A stretch of DNA of 64,000 nt, taken from positions 5,757,518-5,821,517 of the forward strand of contig OU696570.1 of the NCBI GenBank assembly GCA_916048095.2, read 5' to 3'. Of this stretch, positions 43,765-55,847 are shown piece by piece (the stretch's first letter is position 1; each line of letters opens with the position of its first letter). The notes beneath the pieces were generated by a model. It was not told the origin of the DNA. It did no database searches and worked only from the letters and a program-made list of their open reading frames with translations. The position numbers and the translations under genes are program-made. This DNA comes from Sacculina carcini. Taxonomy: Eukaryota; Arthropoda; Thecostraca; Sacculinidae.

Positions 43765-43931
43765 CAACGCTGTGCACTCAGCCACACAGTAGCCAATCAA
43801 ACGGAACGCGTTCTGCGCTGGAGGTATGGCCATTTTATCGGTGTACTCCAGGCCCAGCTCCATAACACTGGCGTCGTGCTGCCTCAATGACGAGGTCACT
43901 GTGAGCCGCACTCCCGAACTGTCCACTCGAC
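43765..43931 (-). CDS. DBH-like monooxygenase gene B, middle exon
   Basis: 167 bp; acceptor CTGCTCCAG, donor GTGAGTG; phase 1 in, phase 0 out. It reads VDSSGVRLTVTSSLRQHDAS, then MELGLEYTDKMAIPP and LIGYCVAECTAL, the start of the C-terminal copper type II monooxygenase domain. It is one of the most diagnostic stretches of the family. Confidence 0.94.
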
Positions 43932-44164
43932 CTGGAGCAGTTCAAGTGAAAGTGCATAGACCGTGCAAAGACAAGTGCGATGCATAGACAAGTGCAAATA
44001 CAAAGCAATGTTGATATATTCCATAAACTCACTTGCTTCACCAATTAAACGTAAGGATTTTTCCAGGAAAGAAAACAAAGGTATTCGGATCGATTTAAAC
44101 ACATAGTTATCTTTCAAATTATCTTAACATAGATACCTCACTCGGCATCTTATTTGCTCAACTC

Positions 44165-44275
44165 CAGTGGACCTCCGTAGAGTAAGAATAGGGACCTCCG
44201 TAGGGACCGAATAAGAATAAGACCTCCGTAGGGACCGTAAGAATAGGGACCGCAGGGACCTCCGTAGAGTAAGAA
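44165..44275. repeat. GGGACCTCCGTAG short repeat
   Basis: GACCTCCGTAGAGTAAGAAT and shorter versions recur four to five times, irregularly spaced, in a gene B intron. Confidence 0.75.
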
Positions 44276-44576
44276 TCACTGGCATAAAGACCGTTCACCT
44301 AATCCCTTATGTACATTACATATTTCCAATATATTGGCATCTATTCTGTTATTTACGTATTCAACAATGTATTCTAGTATTACGACAGGTGACATTGCAA
44401 ATTAATATCTATTTCTAGTGATAATTCAAAATAAATATAGCATCTAACGTTCTGATTCGAGTAAAACCGAAGCAAATAATAAATTTAACCTCAATACCTG
44501 TTTTAGTAAACAAATTAATTGACGGCAAATAATTGCTGGAAAATGAAAAAAATGATTTGTATGAATAGTATTATAC

Positions 44577-44661
44577 CAGCTTGTTTAGATGGATTATTGT
44601 AGTGGACCTCCAGCATCACATATTGGTTGTAATTTTTCCCGCCGATAGGATACCCAGCTTC
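44577..44661 (-). CDS. DBH-like monooxygenase gene B, exon with the LEVHY ligand
   Basis: 85 bp; acceptor ATTTTTTGCAG, donor GTATAA; phase 0 in, phase 1 out. It reads EAGYPIGGKNYNQYVMLEVHYNNP. The His of LEVHY is the third ligand of the electron-transfer copper. It joins directly to IYPP at the end of the upstream exon. Confidence 0.92.
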
Positions 44662-44859
44662 CTGCAAAAAATAGCGTAATACATGATAGAGTATGAAAAT
44701 ACAGCCGTCAGAAGTATTATCTGTGTAGACAAATTGTATTTGATTACCAAAATTGTATCTATACTCATAGTGTATGTTCCTATTGGTACGAGAATATACC
44801 ATATGAGGCCATCGTATTTGCCATATGAGGTTGTGATATCAAAACATAGGAAGCCTGGT

Positions 44860-44862
<3 letters not shown>

Positions 44863-44890
<28 letters not shown>
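44863..44890. repeat. (TA)n microsatellite
   Basis: An alternating TA run next to the 3' end of the minus-strand LINE. Confidence 0.9.
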
Positions 44891-44894
44891 GTTG

Positions 44895-47063
44895 GGGTAT
44901 GTTAGTTAGTTAGTTGATTTTAAAGACACACGTCTTTCCAACAGAAGTCGATCGACCCTGGTATTGGTATTAATGATTGTGTTTTATATTCTTTGTCATA
45001 GGCCAATGCGATGTAGGTATAAATGGGTTTGTCTTTTTATGTATTGCTTAATGTTCTCCAGTAGTGTAGTTGATCCCAGGAGTGTGTTCATTTTCATTGC
45101 GCACATTGATTGTTCTCCTAGGCTCCGCCGCAAGATGCTCTTTTATCCTGATAGTGTGGACACTACATGAGAGCGTGGGTCACTGTTTCACTCTCATTTG
45201 GGCAGTGGGGTCGCATGACACTTTTCATGGGAGACATTTCAAGCCTAGCCAAATGGTGATTCAGACGTGTGTGTCCGGTGACGATTCAGAAATACGCCAC
45301 CACTTGCTTCTGTGCATACATGTGTTTCTGGTGCGATTGTTATAGACTGCCTGTAGGATGGTTGAAAGTTATTGTATATCACCATGGAATTGTACCTGGG
45401 CTGTTCGCATCATGTTACGGTGTATTGTTCTCCATTCACAGAGCCTTAAAATGAAGTCTGCCTGGCGCAATGCCAGCTTAGCTGCTTGATCGGCTAGTTT
45501 GTTCCCTATTATTCCTATATGAACCTAAATACATTCTACTGAAATGTTTCTGTCGGTCATATTCTTGTTTTGTAGGATGACATGTATGTCAAAATTGAGC
45601 CCTCTGTAAATCTCTCACCTCTGTAAATCTCTCAACTCTGTAAACCTCTGTAAGCCTCTGTAAAGCGGGTTATATTGCCTAATCAGATGGATGCTTGATC
45701 TGGAATCTGTATAAATGGCTGTGAATGTCTTGCTCGTGCGGTTGTTAATTTGTAGGAGTGTTTGCTGTATTCCGGATAGTTCTGCTTGTGTGATTGTGGC
45801 TGATTTGGGTAGAGTCCCAATTTGCGTAACTCCTGTGTCTGGGATGTATATTGCTGCGCCCGTGGATTGTCTTTCGGGGGCACGTGACCGTCTGTGTAGA
45901 TGTTTAGGTGCTGCAAATAAAAATGCAGGTCGAACGTTATGAAGTTAAATGGATCCTCAGCTTCTTAGCTGGAGACGCTACAAATGTTGGGCTGTTAGTA
46001 GCTTAGCACAATAGACCATGGGGGTATTGGGGATACAGTAGTTTCCTGGTACAGTTCCGAAAATTGAGTGTCACGGCAGAGATAAATCTGTACATCCAGT
46101 TGTAAAGAGCAGGCTTACGTGAGAGTTTGCATCAGTTATTTTTCCCGGTAACAGTTCTTAGTAGTTGTTTGATTCTTTCTACTTTGATTTAAGTGTATAT
46201 GTCAAATATACCAGTTTTGGCATGGAGCAGCTAGATGGGCGCAGATGGTAACGCTCCTGTGATGATCCTCATAACATTGTTTATTATTATATTAACTTTT
46301 CTCAATTGAGTGGACGACACTGTTGCATATAAGCAGCTTCCGTACGTGAGCTGGGAACAAATGGCTATTCTGAAGTATGTGGCGAGAACATATCGACGGG
46401 CTCCCCAGTGGCGAACCGCTAGGCTCTTCATGATTGTAAGGTGTCTACGGCATGTGGCGCGGAGGTTTTCAGTATAACAGCCCCAGTTTAGTGTGGGACC
46501 ATCAATATGTAGTCCCAGGAAAGGTTGGTGTGTTGTCAAATAGATAATATCACCATGAAGCATAATGTTTGGCATTGGGCGGGGATGTGTTTTTTGTGGG
46601 TATCATATATCTACTTTCACCTGTGTTTATGTTGAGGCCGCCAGTGCTTAATCATGCGTCTAAAGTCTCTAGATCGTTTTATTGTAGTCTACATGCTGTA
46701 CTTCTTGTATAACTTTGGCATATCAATGTGATGTTGTCTGCATAACTTTGGATCAAAGGTGATTTCAGTTTGAGCATGGTAGAGAACAGGATGTTGAACA
46801 AAACTGGACTAGGGGGAGAACCTTTGGGGTACTTCTGGATTTCGTGTAACTCGTCGAGTGTTGCATACACTCTGACCTGAAACATGCGTCGAAATCGAAA
46901 GGATTTGAACTAACTTTGGCAGTTACCTTCAGCTTTGCTCGGGAATTCAATGGAGTGGCAGTCGCTACTCGATCCAATGCCCCGCTGATATCCAGAAAGG
47001 CACATACGGCTGCTTGTTGTGCTGAGTTTGTTGATTGCATAACTACATTGAATCGCTCAAAAT
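44895..47063 (-). pseudogene. RNase-H-bearing LINE ORF2 (R1/Loa/I-type), decayed
   Basis: On the minus strand from right to left: AVCAFLDISGALDRV near 47000; PKGSPPSPVLFNILFS near 46810; SYADN (degenerate Y-A-D-D) near 46745; GLHIDGPTLNWG then RHWGARRYVLATYFRI near 46400; then an RNase H domain with IYTDGHVPPKDNPRA near 45895, AELSG and TDSRSSI (near 45700, after a frameshift), and IGNKLADQAAKLALRQ near 45480. It ends in (GTTA)n at 44900-44915 read on the plus strand. An RNase H after RT marks the I/R1/Loa type. 5' truncated, with many stops. It lies in gene B's 3.9-kb intron on the same strand as the gene. Confidence 0.75.
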
Positions 47064-47122
47064 AGGTAGAGATCGTTCACAACCCTCGCCATACAGGCCG
47101 ATCGCACTTCTGTGCTGGGTAA

Positions 47123-47182
47123 GTCCTAGAGAAGATGGTGGTGATACACTGGAGCTGGTGACTAGAACATCACCACCGTCTT
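47123..47182. repeat. Short inverted repeat (hairpin)
   Basis: GAAGATGGTGGTGAT and ATCACCACCGTCTTC are complementary at 14 of 15 positions around a 30-base loop. Function unknown; it could be a worn MITE. Confidence 0.6.
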
Positions 47183-48545
47183 CACCCATTATAAATATAT
47201 CACCAAATATTGAATGTATTAATTATACATAATCACATAATACAAGCTCAGGTGGAATTATCTGGGCAAAAAGGTAAAGGCTATACATAATAAATATGAT
47301 ACATTCTAATATCATACGTGAAGCAACAGGGCCCCTCAACATTCGGGCCCCCCGGCCAGGGGGTACGGGGGGCGGTTGCTACGGCTCTGGTTGTATTTAC
47401 CTGTAGTCAGATTGCATATCATTTTACTGTCATAACTTGCAATCACATTGTGTAATCATCTTTATAGTCACATTTTGTAATTATATTTAAGCTGTATAGA
47501 CTAGAGTAACATTTTGAGATAAAGTTATGTATAATATAATGTAATCTTTTCCAAACATCAAAAATATGTATATTTGTGCATTAAAATTAGTTAAAATTTA
47601 GACAGTTGTTCATGTGTGTGGCACCATACGCAAGAAAATATTATTAGCTTTCATTTGGTACCACTTTCAGTGCTATAGCATCAGCCTCTGGGAAATTACA
47701 ATGAAAACAATGACATGATATCCCGAATTTTGCAGCGTTTTTGAAGAACGTCAACAATAAAACTACATGGCTATTGAGGAGGGCATAGCCAAGGTGCAAG
47801 ATCAAATTAACTGGCATATTTAGTTCATTTAGACCTTAGAGAATGGGAATAATATCAGTTTGCATAAGTTTGATAAAAAAGTAAAATTTGAAGAGTCAAT
47901 CGATCGATCAATTGATGATCGAATCGAATCGAATGCGATCAATCATGTACATTCTACATGATGGATCGCACCCAAAACCCATCCAAAAACAATTAATTCA
48001 TTTCCTCTCTGAATTCCACTCTAAATCCGCTACTGGACGCTTTCACAAGCGTCACTGGACGTTTCCAGGGTATTCCACTAAGTTCCTATTAACGTATGAT
48101 ATGTGCGGTTAGAATATTTATCCTCAAATGTAAATAAAAATGGCACGTAAGATGTGTGGTCCGCGTTATGACCTTTGGCGCCGACTGTACCTTCTGTTTT
48201 ACTTAATTCGTAGTTTAGTCTGTAAGTTTTGAGAGAGAGCTAGCTCATACGAACTAGTTAATCATGGGATCGTAGCCCCTGGGTTTTGACCCCTGGATCG
48301 CCAATTCATTTCATTTAACGCTAAAGATTCGTAGAAAATCATTATTTTCCGCCAGAATATATTTATATTTGTTCCCATTAAAATATGGATTCTGAGCAGA
48401 CAATGACTAAAGTATAATCATGATTTGTTGGAAACGGACCCTGATTATATTAAATTATGATTACGAGTATAATATCGTTGCCAAAAAGATTGAGAACCAT
48501 TGGCTTAAATCAACGTGCAGTGACAACTTTGTAAGATTCACTCAC
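47183..48545. other. Gene B intron, little assigned
   Basis: Mostly AT-rich unique sequence. A GC-rich patch at 47335-47395 (GGGCCCC, GGGGGGCGG) looks like a MITE remnant. No exon seen. Confidence 0.5.
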
Positions 48546-48743
48546 CGGTGGATATATGAGAGGGGATGCTCCCATGGCCCACGCAGCAATCACACGCTTG
48601 CATTTGTCCACTAGGGCCGGACGATGCGGCGAGTGGCATCGTCCTTGGTAGAGCGGCACGTGAGTGTCGGCCTGCGTCTCGCAGTGGAACAGTTCCATGT
48701 GGTGCACCAGGTTTTCGCTTCCCGGCTGAATGTGAGCCTCGTA
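48546..48743 (-). CDS. DBH-like monooxygenase gene B, first visible exon
   Basis: 198 bp, phase 0 on both sides; acceptor CCTGCACCAG, donor GTGAGTG. It reads YEAHIQPGSENLVHHMELFH, with the adjacent His pair binding the electron-transfer copper, then CKRVIAAWAMGASPLIYPP. Together the seven exons give 353 residues of a copper type II, ascorbate-dependent monooxygenase, the family of DBH, tyramine beta-hydroxylase and MOXD1, which hydroxylates catecholamine-like substrates in secretory vesicles or the ER. The substrate cannot be told from sequence alone. The N-terminal signal/anchor, DOMON domain and start of the first copper domain are missing; no exon for them was found up to 64000. Confidence 0.93.
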
Positions 48744-49149
48744 CTGGTGCAGGCACTTTAATGTTAATGTTGGTATCTCATCACCGAGTATGATCTATAA
48801 CGGATATTTTGAGATATCTCCGACGTAGACATAGCTAGCAACTTGAGAGCAATTATCAGTTTTTAATGTCTGCTGCAGTAGCCTACTTTTGAAACTTGTA
48901 ACAAGTGCAGCTTGTAATTTTGGCGCCATCCGTTGCATATTTTATTCAATTATGAAACAATATTTTTGTCACCAGGAATGAAAAAGACGGAGTATTCATG
49001 TTATGCAATCCACATGTGAAAATATATATAAAAAATATATTTATTACTAATAGTGCATTGAATATGCGTGTGCTAGATGCTGCGACTTTTCTCTTTCTGC
49101 CCTTTTCGCTTACGAATTTACTATTTCTGCGTTGTAAAAATACGTGCAT
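48744..49149. other. Upstream of the first visible gene B exon
   Basis: No DOMON-type or start exon could be recognised on the minus strand. AT-rich. Confidence 0.5.
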
Positions 49150-50305
49150 GTAAGTGATTGTCTCAATGTGTGCATCTGTGCATTCGTGTGGGCATTGGGC
49201 ATTCGTGTGGGCTCTCTCTTCTCAAATCATATCTCAGTGATCGGACTTATTCTGTGAAATTTAATTACTGTGTCTCTTCTTCGGCTGCTCTACGTCATGG
49301 TGTTCCACAGGGCTCCATTCTTGGTGCTTTCTTATTTAAGCTGTGCATGTCTTTTCTTTGTCCTATTCTTCGTAAATACTCTATAAGTTTTCATACCTAT
49401 GCGGACGATATTCAGTTTTACATCCCGCTTTTTTTCATTCTCCTTCCCTGCTAACTGACGTGCTTCCTGATATTTATTCTCGGGACGCGGCTCGCCATCT
49501 TCTCATCAACACTTCAGAGTTTGAGTTTCTCCCTCTTCATCATCCGCGCATTAGTCCTCCGCTGCTCTCAGTTCCCCTAGCCGTAACCATTCGAAATCTT
49601 GGGAATATTTTGTATTCTTCGCTCTCCTTTGAGGATAGCATTCGCCCCGTCGCACGCCCTTGTCGTTTGATCCTACGTTCACTCGTCCCATTCATCCCTG
49701 TCTAGATCAATCTTCATCTATTGAACATTTTAATTATCTTATACTCTCTAGATTAGACTATTGCAACTCACTATACTTTAGCTTACCTCGTTATTCTCTA
49801 AGAATACTACAACGCGTTCTTAAACAATATTGCCGATTTGTTCTTCACCCTACTCCTTGCCGTCATACCTCCAGTATTTTTATAAGTTTCGTTGGCTTCT
49901 AATTGTCTCTCATATTCACTTTCGTCTCTGCTGTCTAATCTTCAAACTTATTCATGATCCTAGTCAACCGCCTTACCTAGTCAGTCTTTCAACTCGTTTT
50001 GATACTGTTTCTTCTCGCAGACCTGTTCCCCTCATCTGTCCTCGTGTCACTAATTAATCTTCGTGGTCCTCTAAATATTTTACTTTCTTCGGTCCGCGTA
50101 TCTATAATTCTCTTCCTTTTCATATTACTTCATATTCTTCCTACCGCTTGTTTGCTTCCCGACTTCATAATCACTTTTTTGACATCTCGTTTGATCCTGC
50201 TTCTCATTCACTCACTCCTTTCGCCAAACTCTGATTCCATTCAGCTAGCCATTTTCTATTCTACCTCCTTATTGTACTCAAACTTCATGTATATATGCGT
50301 ATAAG
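49150..50305 (+). pseudogene. L2/CR1-like LINE remnant
   Basis: RT is readable near the left end: LSDRTYSVKFNY, LRHGVPQGSILGAFLFKLC and YADDIQFYIPL near 49397. Beyond that the frame breaks repeatedly; ILSRLDYCNSLYFS (near 49740) and HFRLCCLIFKLIHDPSQPPY (near 49917) are still visible. Same family as 15075-16534, truncated at the 5' end. No (TTG)n tail seen. Confidence 0.75.
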
Positions 50306-50710
50306 TGTTGTTTTTTTTGGTAGGTTTTTATAACTTACTGAGTTGAGTAAAAATGTAGAATTTTAGTATTTTAGGTAGCACCGTTCCCGAGATATGACAC
50401 CGTAAAGTTTGACCTCGATGGTCTTTTCAGCCAAAATTGCCGTCGGTCAGCAGTCAATATCTCGACTGTTTAACCACCTAGAGACACCATTTAAACACCA
50501 TTTTGAAGCTGTTGAATAGTTCTATAACATGGGTAAGGTAATTTTGTCTCTGCAAAATAGAATGAAAAAAGTCATCTAAATGTGACTTTTGACCTCGTAG
50601 GGAAAAAAATAGTATACTCCGATTTTATTGTTAAAAATGTATATTGTAGGTATATATATAAGCTTTAATGTGAAACAAGTTTCAAGTTCCAACATGATTA
50701 AGACCAGAGT

Positions 50711-50860
50711 ATGGATACGGTGAGGTACGGTACGAAATTACGGTACGGTATGATTGAATTTCGGTTAAAAGTACGGTACGAAATTACGGTACGAAATTTT
50801 TTCCGAAGTACGGTACGGCACGAAAGTAGGAAAAAAATTCGTACCGTACCGTACCTTTTT
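50711..50860. repeat. GTACGGTACG repeat
   Basis: The word GGTACGGTACGAAAT or its complement occurs about five times, ending with CGTACCGTACCGTACC. It is near-palindromic and could be part of a MITE end. The open frames through it are artefacts. Confidence 0.7.
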
Positions 50861-51639
50861 TGTACTAAAGAGAATGGGTCAAAGGTGAGCTCGATATAGA
50901 GAACTAAGTATAACAGAATCGGTGGTAAGCTAAAATTAATAAATCCTGGGGGACCAGACTCAGATAGATGTTTTAAGACGTTCATAATTCTATTTCGATA
51001 CATGGATCATCATTCTATTTCGATACATATTGCGAACCTGAACCAATGCCACCTAGACTACGTGCCCTTCCACGAAAGTATGACGTCATCGCAACGTCAC
51101 AGTGGTTCGTGTATTGTTTCAACTGTCAGTCAATTCAGTTGCACGTTAGCGAGCGCACGTGGTTAGTGTTCTCATGTGTTTAGTGTTGTATCGCGTGCTA
51201 TTATTGGCGATAATTGACGTGTTTAGTGAGTTTCACTTCAGTGTGGATAGAGTGAAGTGCGAATTTGTCAAATCTCGTGTCAAGTGTGATTTGCGCAGCC
51301 ATTCAGTGATCCTCACTCGGATGATTCTGCATGTCATGATTCTGGACATTTTGCTGCGGTCAGAGGCTTGGTTACGTTCATAGGTTCAGTAAAATATGTA
51401 CATCTGATCGTTTCTCATGTGATCTTGGCTTCGTTAAATATGTGTTATATGTATTTGCATACCATAATAGTTATAAATCAACAGAGGTGAAGACTGTTTA
51501 GCTGTTTAGCTTTGGAGCTGCTTGTGTTTCGCTTTTCGTCTAAATTTATTGTTTAAAATTAGGTTATTGATTATGCAATATTTATATTAATGATGCTTGA
51601 AACTCGTTAGCGACAATATATAGCAGAAATCATTTCAGA

Positions 51640-51713
51640 TCTCGAGTAGCTCAGTGGCTAAGGCGCTGAAATCTAGCTTCAGAGGCTCGCGGTTCGAATC
51701 TTGTCCCGCGCTT
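51640..51713 (+). repeat. tRNA-like segment inside P-like copy A
   Basis: Box A-like TAGCTCAGTGGCTAAGGC, a perfect 5-bp anticodon stem (CTGAA/TTCAG) with a 7-base loop whose anticodon position reads CTA, and box B-like GGTTCGAATCT. The T stem does not pair and no acceptor stem is seen, so it is not a working tRNA gene but a tRNA-derived insert. Copy B has it at the same place (55205-55308, minus). Confidence 0.7.
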
Positions 51714-52632
51714 GAGTTTACTGGGAGAAATCGCTGTAGATTGGTTCATAGCAGGACGTGCCATATAGTCATAGTATGGTACGCGCTTAAAATACCAATT
51801 AATATTAATCATAATAAATAACTGCGGGTAGTATGAAATGTATAGTTTATCACAGATATATTGATGCTTTCTTGTTTGTGTTCATTATGATGTATTATCA
51901 GGAAATTCCTGAAGCTGTGTTCCGGGGTGCAAAAAGGAATGACGACCGATAGTCTAAATTCAGCATGTTCTCATTCCCAGAAGAGCAGGAATTACTATAA
52001 AGCGTGACATGGAAATATCCAAACACATCGGGGCATCTTCTATTATATTATCATCATAGAGATTGTGTGAATCACGATTAAATCAGGTATTGTTTCAAAT
52101 TGTTTGTGTTTTTATGGAGAATAGACACAAAATCCAGTGTGCTAATGCTCGAATTTATTGATCATCGTACGGTTTGTCGTTCAAAGCTGTTCGTCCGTCG
52201 AGTATTGAAGGACAAAATGTTAAACTTGTGCTGAATGTTAGGTGTGATTTTGCGGTGTTGGCTCTAAAATCATTGGGTGCAAAAATTAATCCTGGCTTCT
52301 CTGAAGATACTGCTCATTATATTTAAATAATTTTGCGTTGATGGACTATTTGTAATGTAATGACACCGTATAAAGACTCCAGGTTGAGAAATGCTTATTC
52401 TCATCCGTTGACTGATGCAGCTATGGATGCCAGGCATTTGTTTTGAAGCGTTTAGTGAGATGGTTGGATGGATGAATGTCACACAGGAATATGGTCGGTT
52501 TGACTAGAGACATTTTGGCTGTGTATCACACATCACATATCACACAACATATGCGCTCTGTGAGATCACGAAGTATTGTGCCAATGAGCTGGGATTGTCG
52601 TGCATTATCACATCGAATAATATTTATTTATA

Positions 52633-53000
52633 TTGATTTCATCAGGCAATATTGATTTTATCAATTCAGATAACATTGATTTTAAATATTTAATGTGTTC
52701 CCCGGAATACTTTCGTTATAATTTTAAAGATGCTGATGAACGTCTCATCTTTCGTATATGTGACGCTGATATTTCACGTTCTCATCATCCAGTGATCGTA
52801 TATCTTGCAGGCTATTGTTGTTAATATTGCTATTCTCAAAAACAGGATTGTGATTCATATAAAAACATTTTGGCTGCGCGAAGTGAAGCCATATCATCCG
52901 AACATTTTTCGTATTTGAGAGAAATTGGTCGCCGACGTCTGTTATGTTCCAGTGATGTTGATAATATTGTTTTGCTTTGGTTTTAACTGTGCAAAAGTAT
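52633..53000 (+). pseudogene. P-like transposase C-terminal region, copy A
   Basis: Open 52633-52824 with ...HHPVIVYLAGYCC, a TAA at 52822, then readable to about 52985 with CDSYKNIL and LLCSSDVDNIVLLWF. Copy B (54084-54275, minus) has the same block. The match to THAP9/P-element C-termini (hydrophobic IAGY, Cys-x-x-C-like, a P/S-x-D-V turn) is by eye. Confidence 0.6.
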
Positions 53001-54083
53001 ACTAAGTATGATAAATTGAGTATTGTGGGGAACCAGCGCGCAATAGATAGGTTTCATGCACTAGAAAAACTGAGTGATTGCGGTGTTATGGTCGACTCCT
53101 TGTACTGTTCTCAACATCTTAATTCACAATTAGCTGCAGAAAAAGTGTATGCGCCGCTGTAAATGTTCTTTTGAACAATAATTCTTGTGACAGAAATTCA
53201 TCTACGATCAATTAGAGAGAAACTGAAGCGAAAACGTTCCACATTGTCTCGTGTATAGTGGTTGCATGTTTGTGTTGTGACTTTTTTATGCCTGTGTGGT
53301 TTTATAATATATTCAGTTATTCCATTTGCAATTGTATTTGAAGCTTTGTATGCTGGTTACATGCTTTTTCAAGTCAGTTCAACCAACGCCTGCCTGAATC
53401 ATGCCAACATGCCTGAGCCAACGCCACCTAGATAGAGGCCGTTTCACGAAAGTATGACGTCATCGGTTCAAGTGATTGACTCGTACGGGCGATACGCGTT
53501 GCTATGTGTTATTGCGTGTGTTTGACTGGCATCCCGGTTGAACTGACTTGAAAAAACATGTACCCAACATACAAAGCTTCAAATACAATTACAAATGGAA
53601 TAACTGAATATATTATAAAACCACACAGACATGAAAAAGGTCGCAACACAAACATGCAACCACTATACACGAGACAATGTGGAACGTTTTCGCCTCAATT
53701 TCTCTCTAATTAAATGTAGATGAATGTCTGTCACAACAATTATTGCTCAGAAGAACATTTAAAGCGGTGCACACACTTTTTGTAAATTACGATGTTGAGA
53801 ACAGTACAAGAAGTCAAGCATAACACCGCAATCACTCAGTTTTTCTAGAGCATGAAACCTATCTATTGCTCGCTGGTTTCCAACAATACTCAATTTATCA
53901 TACTGAATATACTTCTGTACAGTTAAAACCAAAGCAAAACAATATTATCAACATCACTAAATATAACAGACTTCGGCGAACAATTTATCTCAAATACGAG
54001 AAATGTTCGGATGATATGGTTTCACTTCGCGCAGCCAAAATGTTTTTACATGAATTACAATCCTGTTTTTGAGAATAGCAATA

Positions 54084-54275
54084 TTAAAAGCAATAACCCG
54101 CAACATATACGATCACTGGCTGATGAGAATGCGAAATATCAGCGTCACATATACGAAAGATGAGACGTTCAGCCACATCTTGAAAAATATAACGAAAGTA
54201 TTCCGCGGAAAACGTTAAATATTTCAAATCAATATTGTCTGAAGTGATGAAATCAATATTGCCTGATGAAATCAA
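54084..54275 (-). pseudogene. P-like transposase C-terminal region, copy B
   Basis: A minus-strand open block with FRICDADISHSHQPVIVYVA, parallel to copy A at 52633-52824. Stops on both sides. Confidence 0.55.
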
Positions 54276-55204
54276 TATTGCCTGATAAAATCAATATGAA
54301 TATATATTATTTGATGTGATAATTCACGACAATCCCAGCTCAATGGCACAATACTTCGTGATGTCACAGAGCGCATATGTTGTGTGATACGTGATGTGTG
54401 ATACACAGCCAAAATGTCTCTAGTCAAACCGACCATATTCCTGTCTGACATTCATCCATCCAACCATATCACTAAACGCTCCAAAAACAAATGCCTGGTA
54501 TCCATAGCTGCATCAGTCAACAGATGAGAATAAGTATTTCTCAACCTGGGGCCTTTATACGGCGTCATTACATTACAAATAGTCCACCAACGCAAAATTA
54601 TTTAAATAAAATGAGCAGTATCTTCAGAGAAACCAGGATTATTTGTAGCACCCAATGATTTTAGAACCAACACCGCAAAATCACTCCTAACATTCAGCAC
54701 AAGTTTAACATTTTGTCCTTCAATACTCGACGGACGAACAGCTTTGAGCGACAAACCGTACGATGATCAATAAATTCGAGCATTAGCACACTGGATTTTG
54801 TCTTTTCTCCATAAAACACAAACAATTTGAAACAATACCTGATTTAAGCGTGATTCACACAATCTCTATGATGATAATAGGATTGAAGATGCTCCGGTGT
54901 GCTTGGATATTTCCATGACACGCTATATAGTAATTCTTGCTTTTCTGGGAATGAGAACATGCTGAATTTAGACTATCGGTCGTCATTCCTTTTTGCACCC
55001 CGGAACACAGCTTCACGAATTTCCTGATAATACATCATAATGAACACAAATAAGAACGCATCAATATATCTGTGATAAAGTATACATTTCATACTACCCG
55101 CAGTTATTTATAATGATTAATATTGATTGGTATTTTAAACGCGTACCATAATGTGACTATATGACACGTCCTGTTATGAACCAATATATAGCGATGCCTC
55201 CCAG

Positions 55205-55308
55205 TAAACTCAAGCGGGTATTTAAATTCGCACACGGGCCAAGATTCGAGCCGCGAGCCTCTGACGCAAGATTTCAGCGCCTTAGCCACTGAACTACTCG
55301 AGATCTGA
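55205..55308 (-). repeat. tRNA-like segment inside P-like copy B
   Basis: The minus strand has TAGTTCAGTGGCTAAGGC and GGCTCGAATCT, a diverged match to 51640-51713. Its anticodon position reads CTT rather than CTA, so the anticodon is not under visible constraint. Confidence 0.6.
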
Positions 55309-55318
55309 AATAATTTAT

Positions 55319-55319
55319 G

Positions 55320-55363
<44 letters not shown>
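55319..55363. repeat. (TA)n microsatellite
   Basis: A long alternating TA run in copy B where copy A has only a short ATATAT. Confidence 0.95.
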
Positions 55364-55367
<4 letters not shown>

Positions 55368-55847
55368 ATATATATTGCATGATCAATAACCTAATTTTAA
55401 ACAACCAATTTAGACGAAAAGCGAAACACAAGCAGCTACAAAGCTAAACAGCTAAACAGTGTTCACCTCTGTTGATTTATAACTATGATGGTATGCAAAT
55501 ACATATAAGACATATTTAACGAAGCCAAGACCACATGAGAAACGAGCAGATGTGCATATTTTACTGAACCTATCAACGTAACCACACCTCTAACCGCAGC
55601 AAAATGTCCAGGATGACGACATGCAGAATCATCCGAGTGAGGATCACAAAATGGCTGCGCAAATCACACTTGACGCGAAATTTGACAAATTCGCACTTCA
55701 CTCTATCCACACTGAAGTGAAACTCACTATACACGTCAATTATCGCCAAGAATAGCACGCGATAAAACACTAAACACACGAGAAAACTAACCACGTGCGC
55801 TCGCTAACGTGCAACTGCCATGCTGACAGTTGAAAGCTCCTCCGAGC

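Larger units (their letters stand above)
51038..53400 (+). mobile_element. P-element/THAP-like transposon copy A
   Basis: The left end is CAATGCCACCTAGACTACGT then CCACGAAAGTATGACGTCAT, as in the other copies. The right end is lost at about 53400. Coding traces: a worn THAP-like finger near 51920 (C-x2-G-C...FSFPEE); WLDG then VGLTRDIL near 52465; and FRICDADISRSHHPVIVYLAGY near 52750, followed after a stop by CDSYKNILAARSEA and RRRLLCSSDVDNIV. The IAGY block with a Cys pair and L-x-P/C-S-x-D-V is typical of P-element-like transposase ends. A tRNA-like segment lies at 51640-51713. Confidence 0.7.

Noticed and set aside
47035-47232. Plus-strand PSPYRPIALLC, similar to an RT motif
   Set aside because: Too short, with no other RT motif in that orientation; the neighbouring LINE reads on the minus strand.
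51159-51383. Similar 70-codon frames at 51159, 55573 and 58374
   Set aside because: They look conserved because they are copies of the same P-like element end; no domain, and start and stop differ.
51640-51713. Working suppressor tRNA gene
   Set aside because: The T stem and acceptor stem do not form, and the second copy has a different anticodon.
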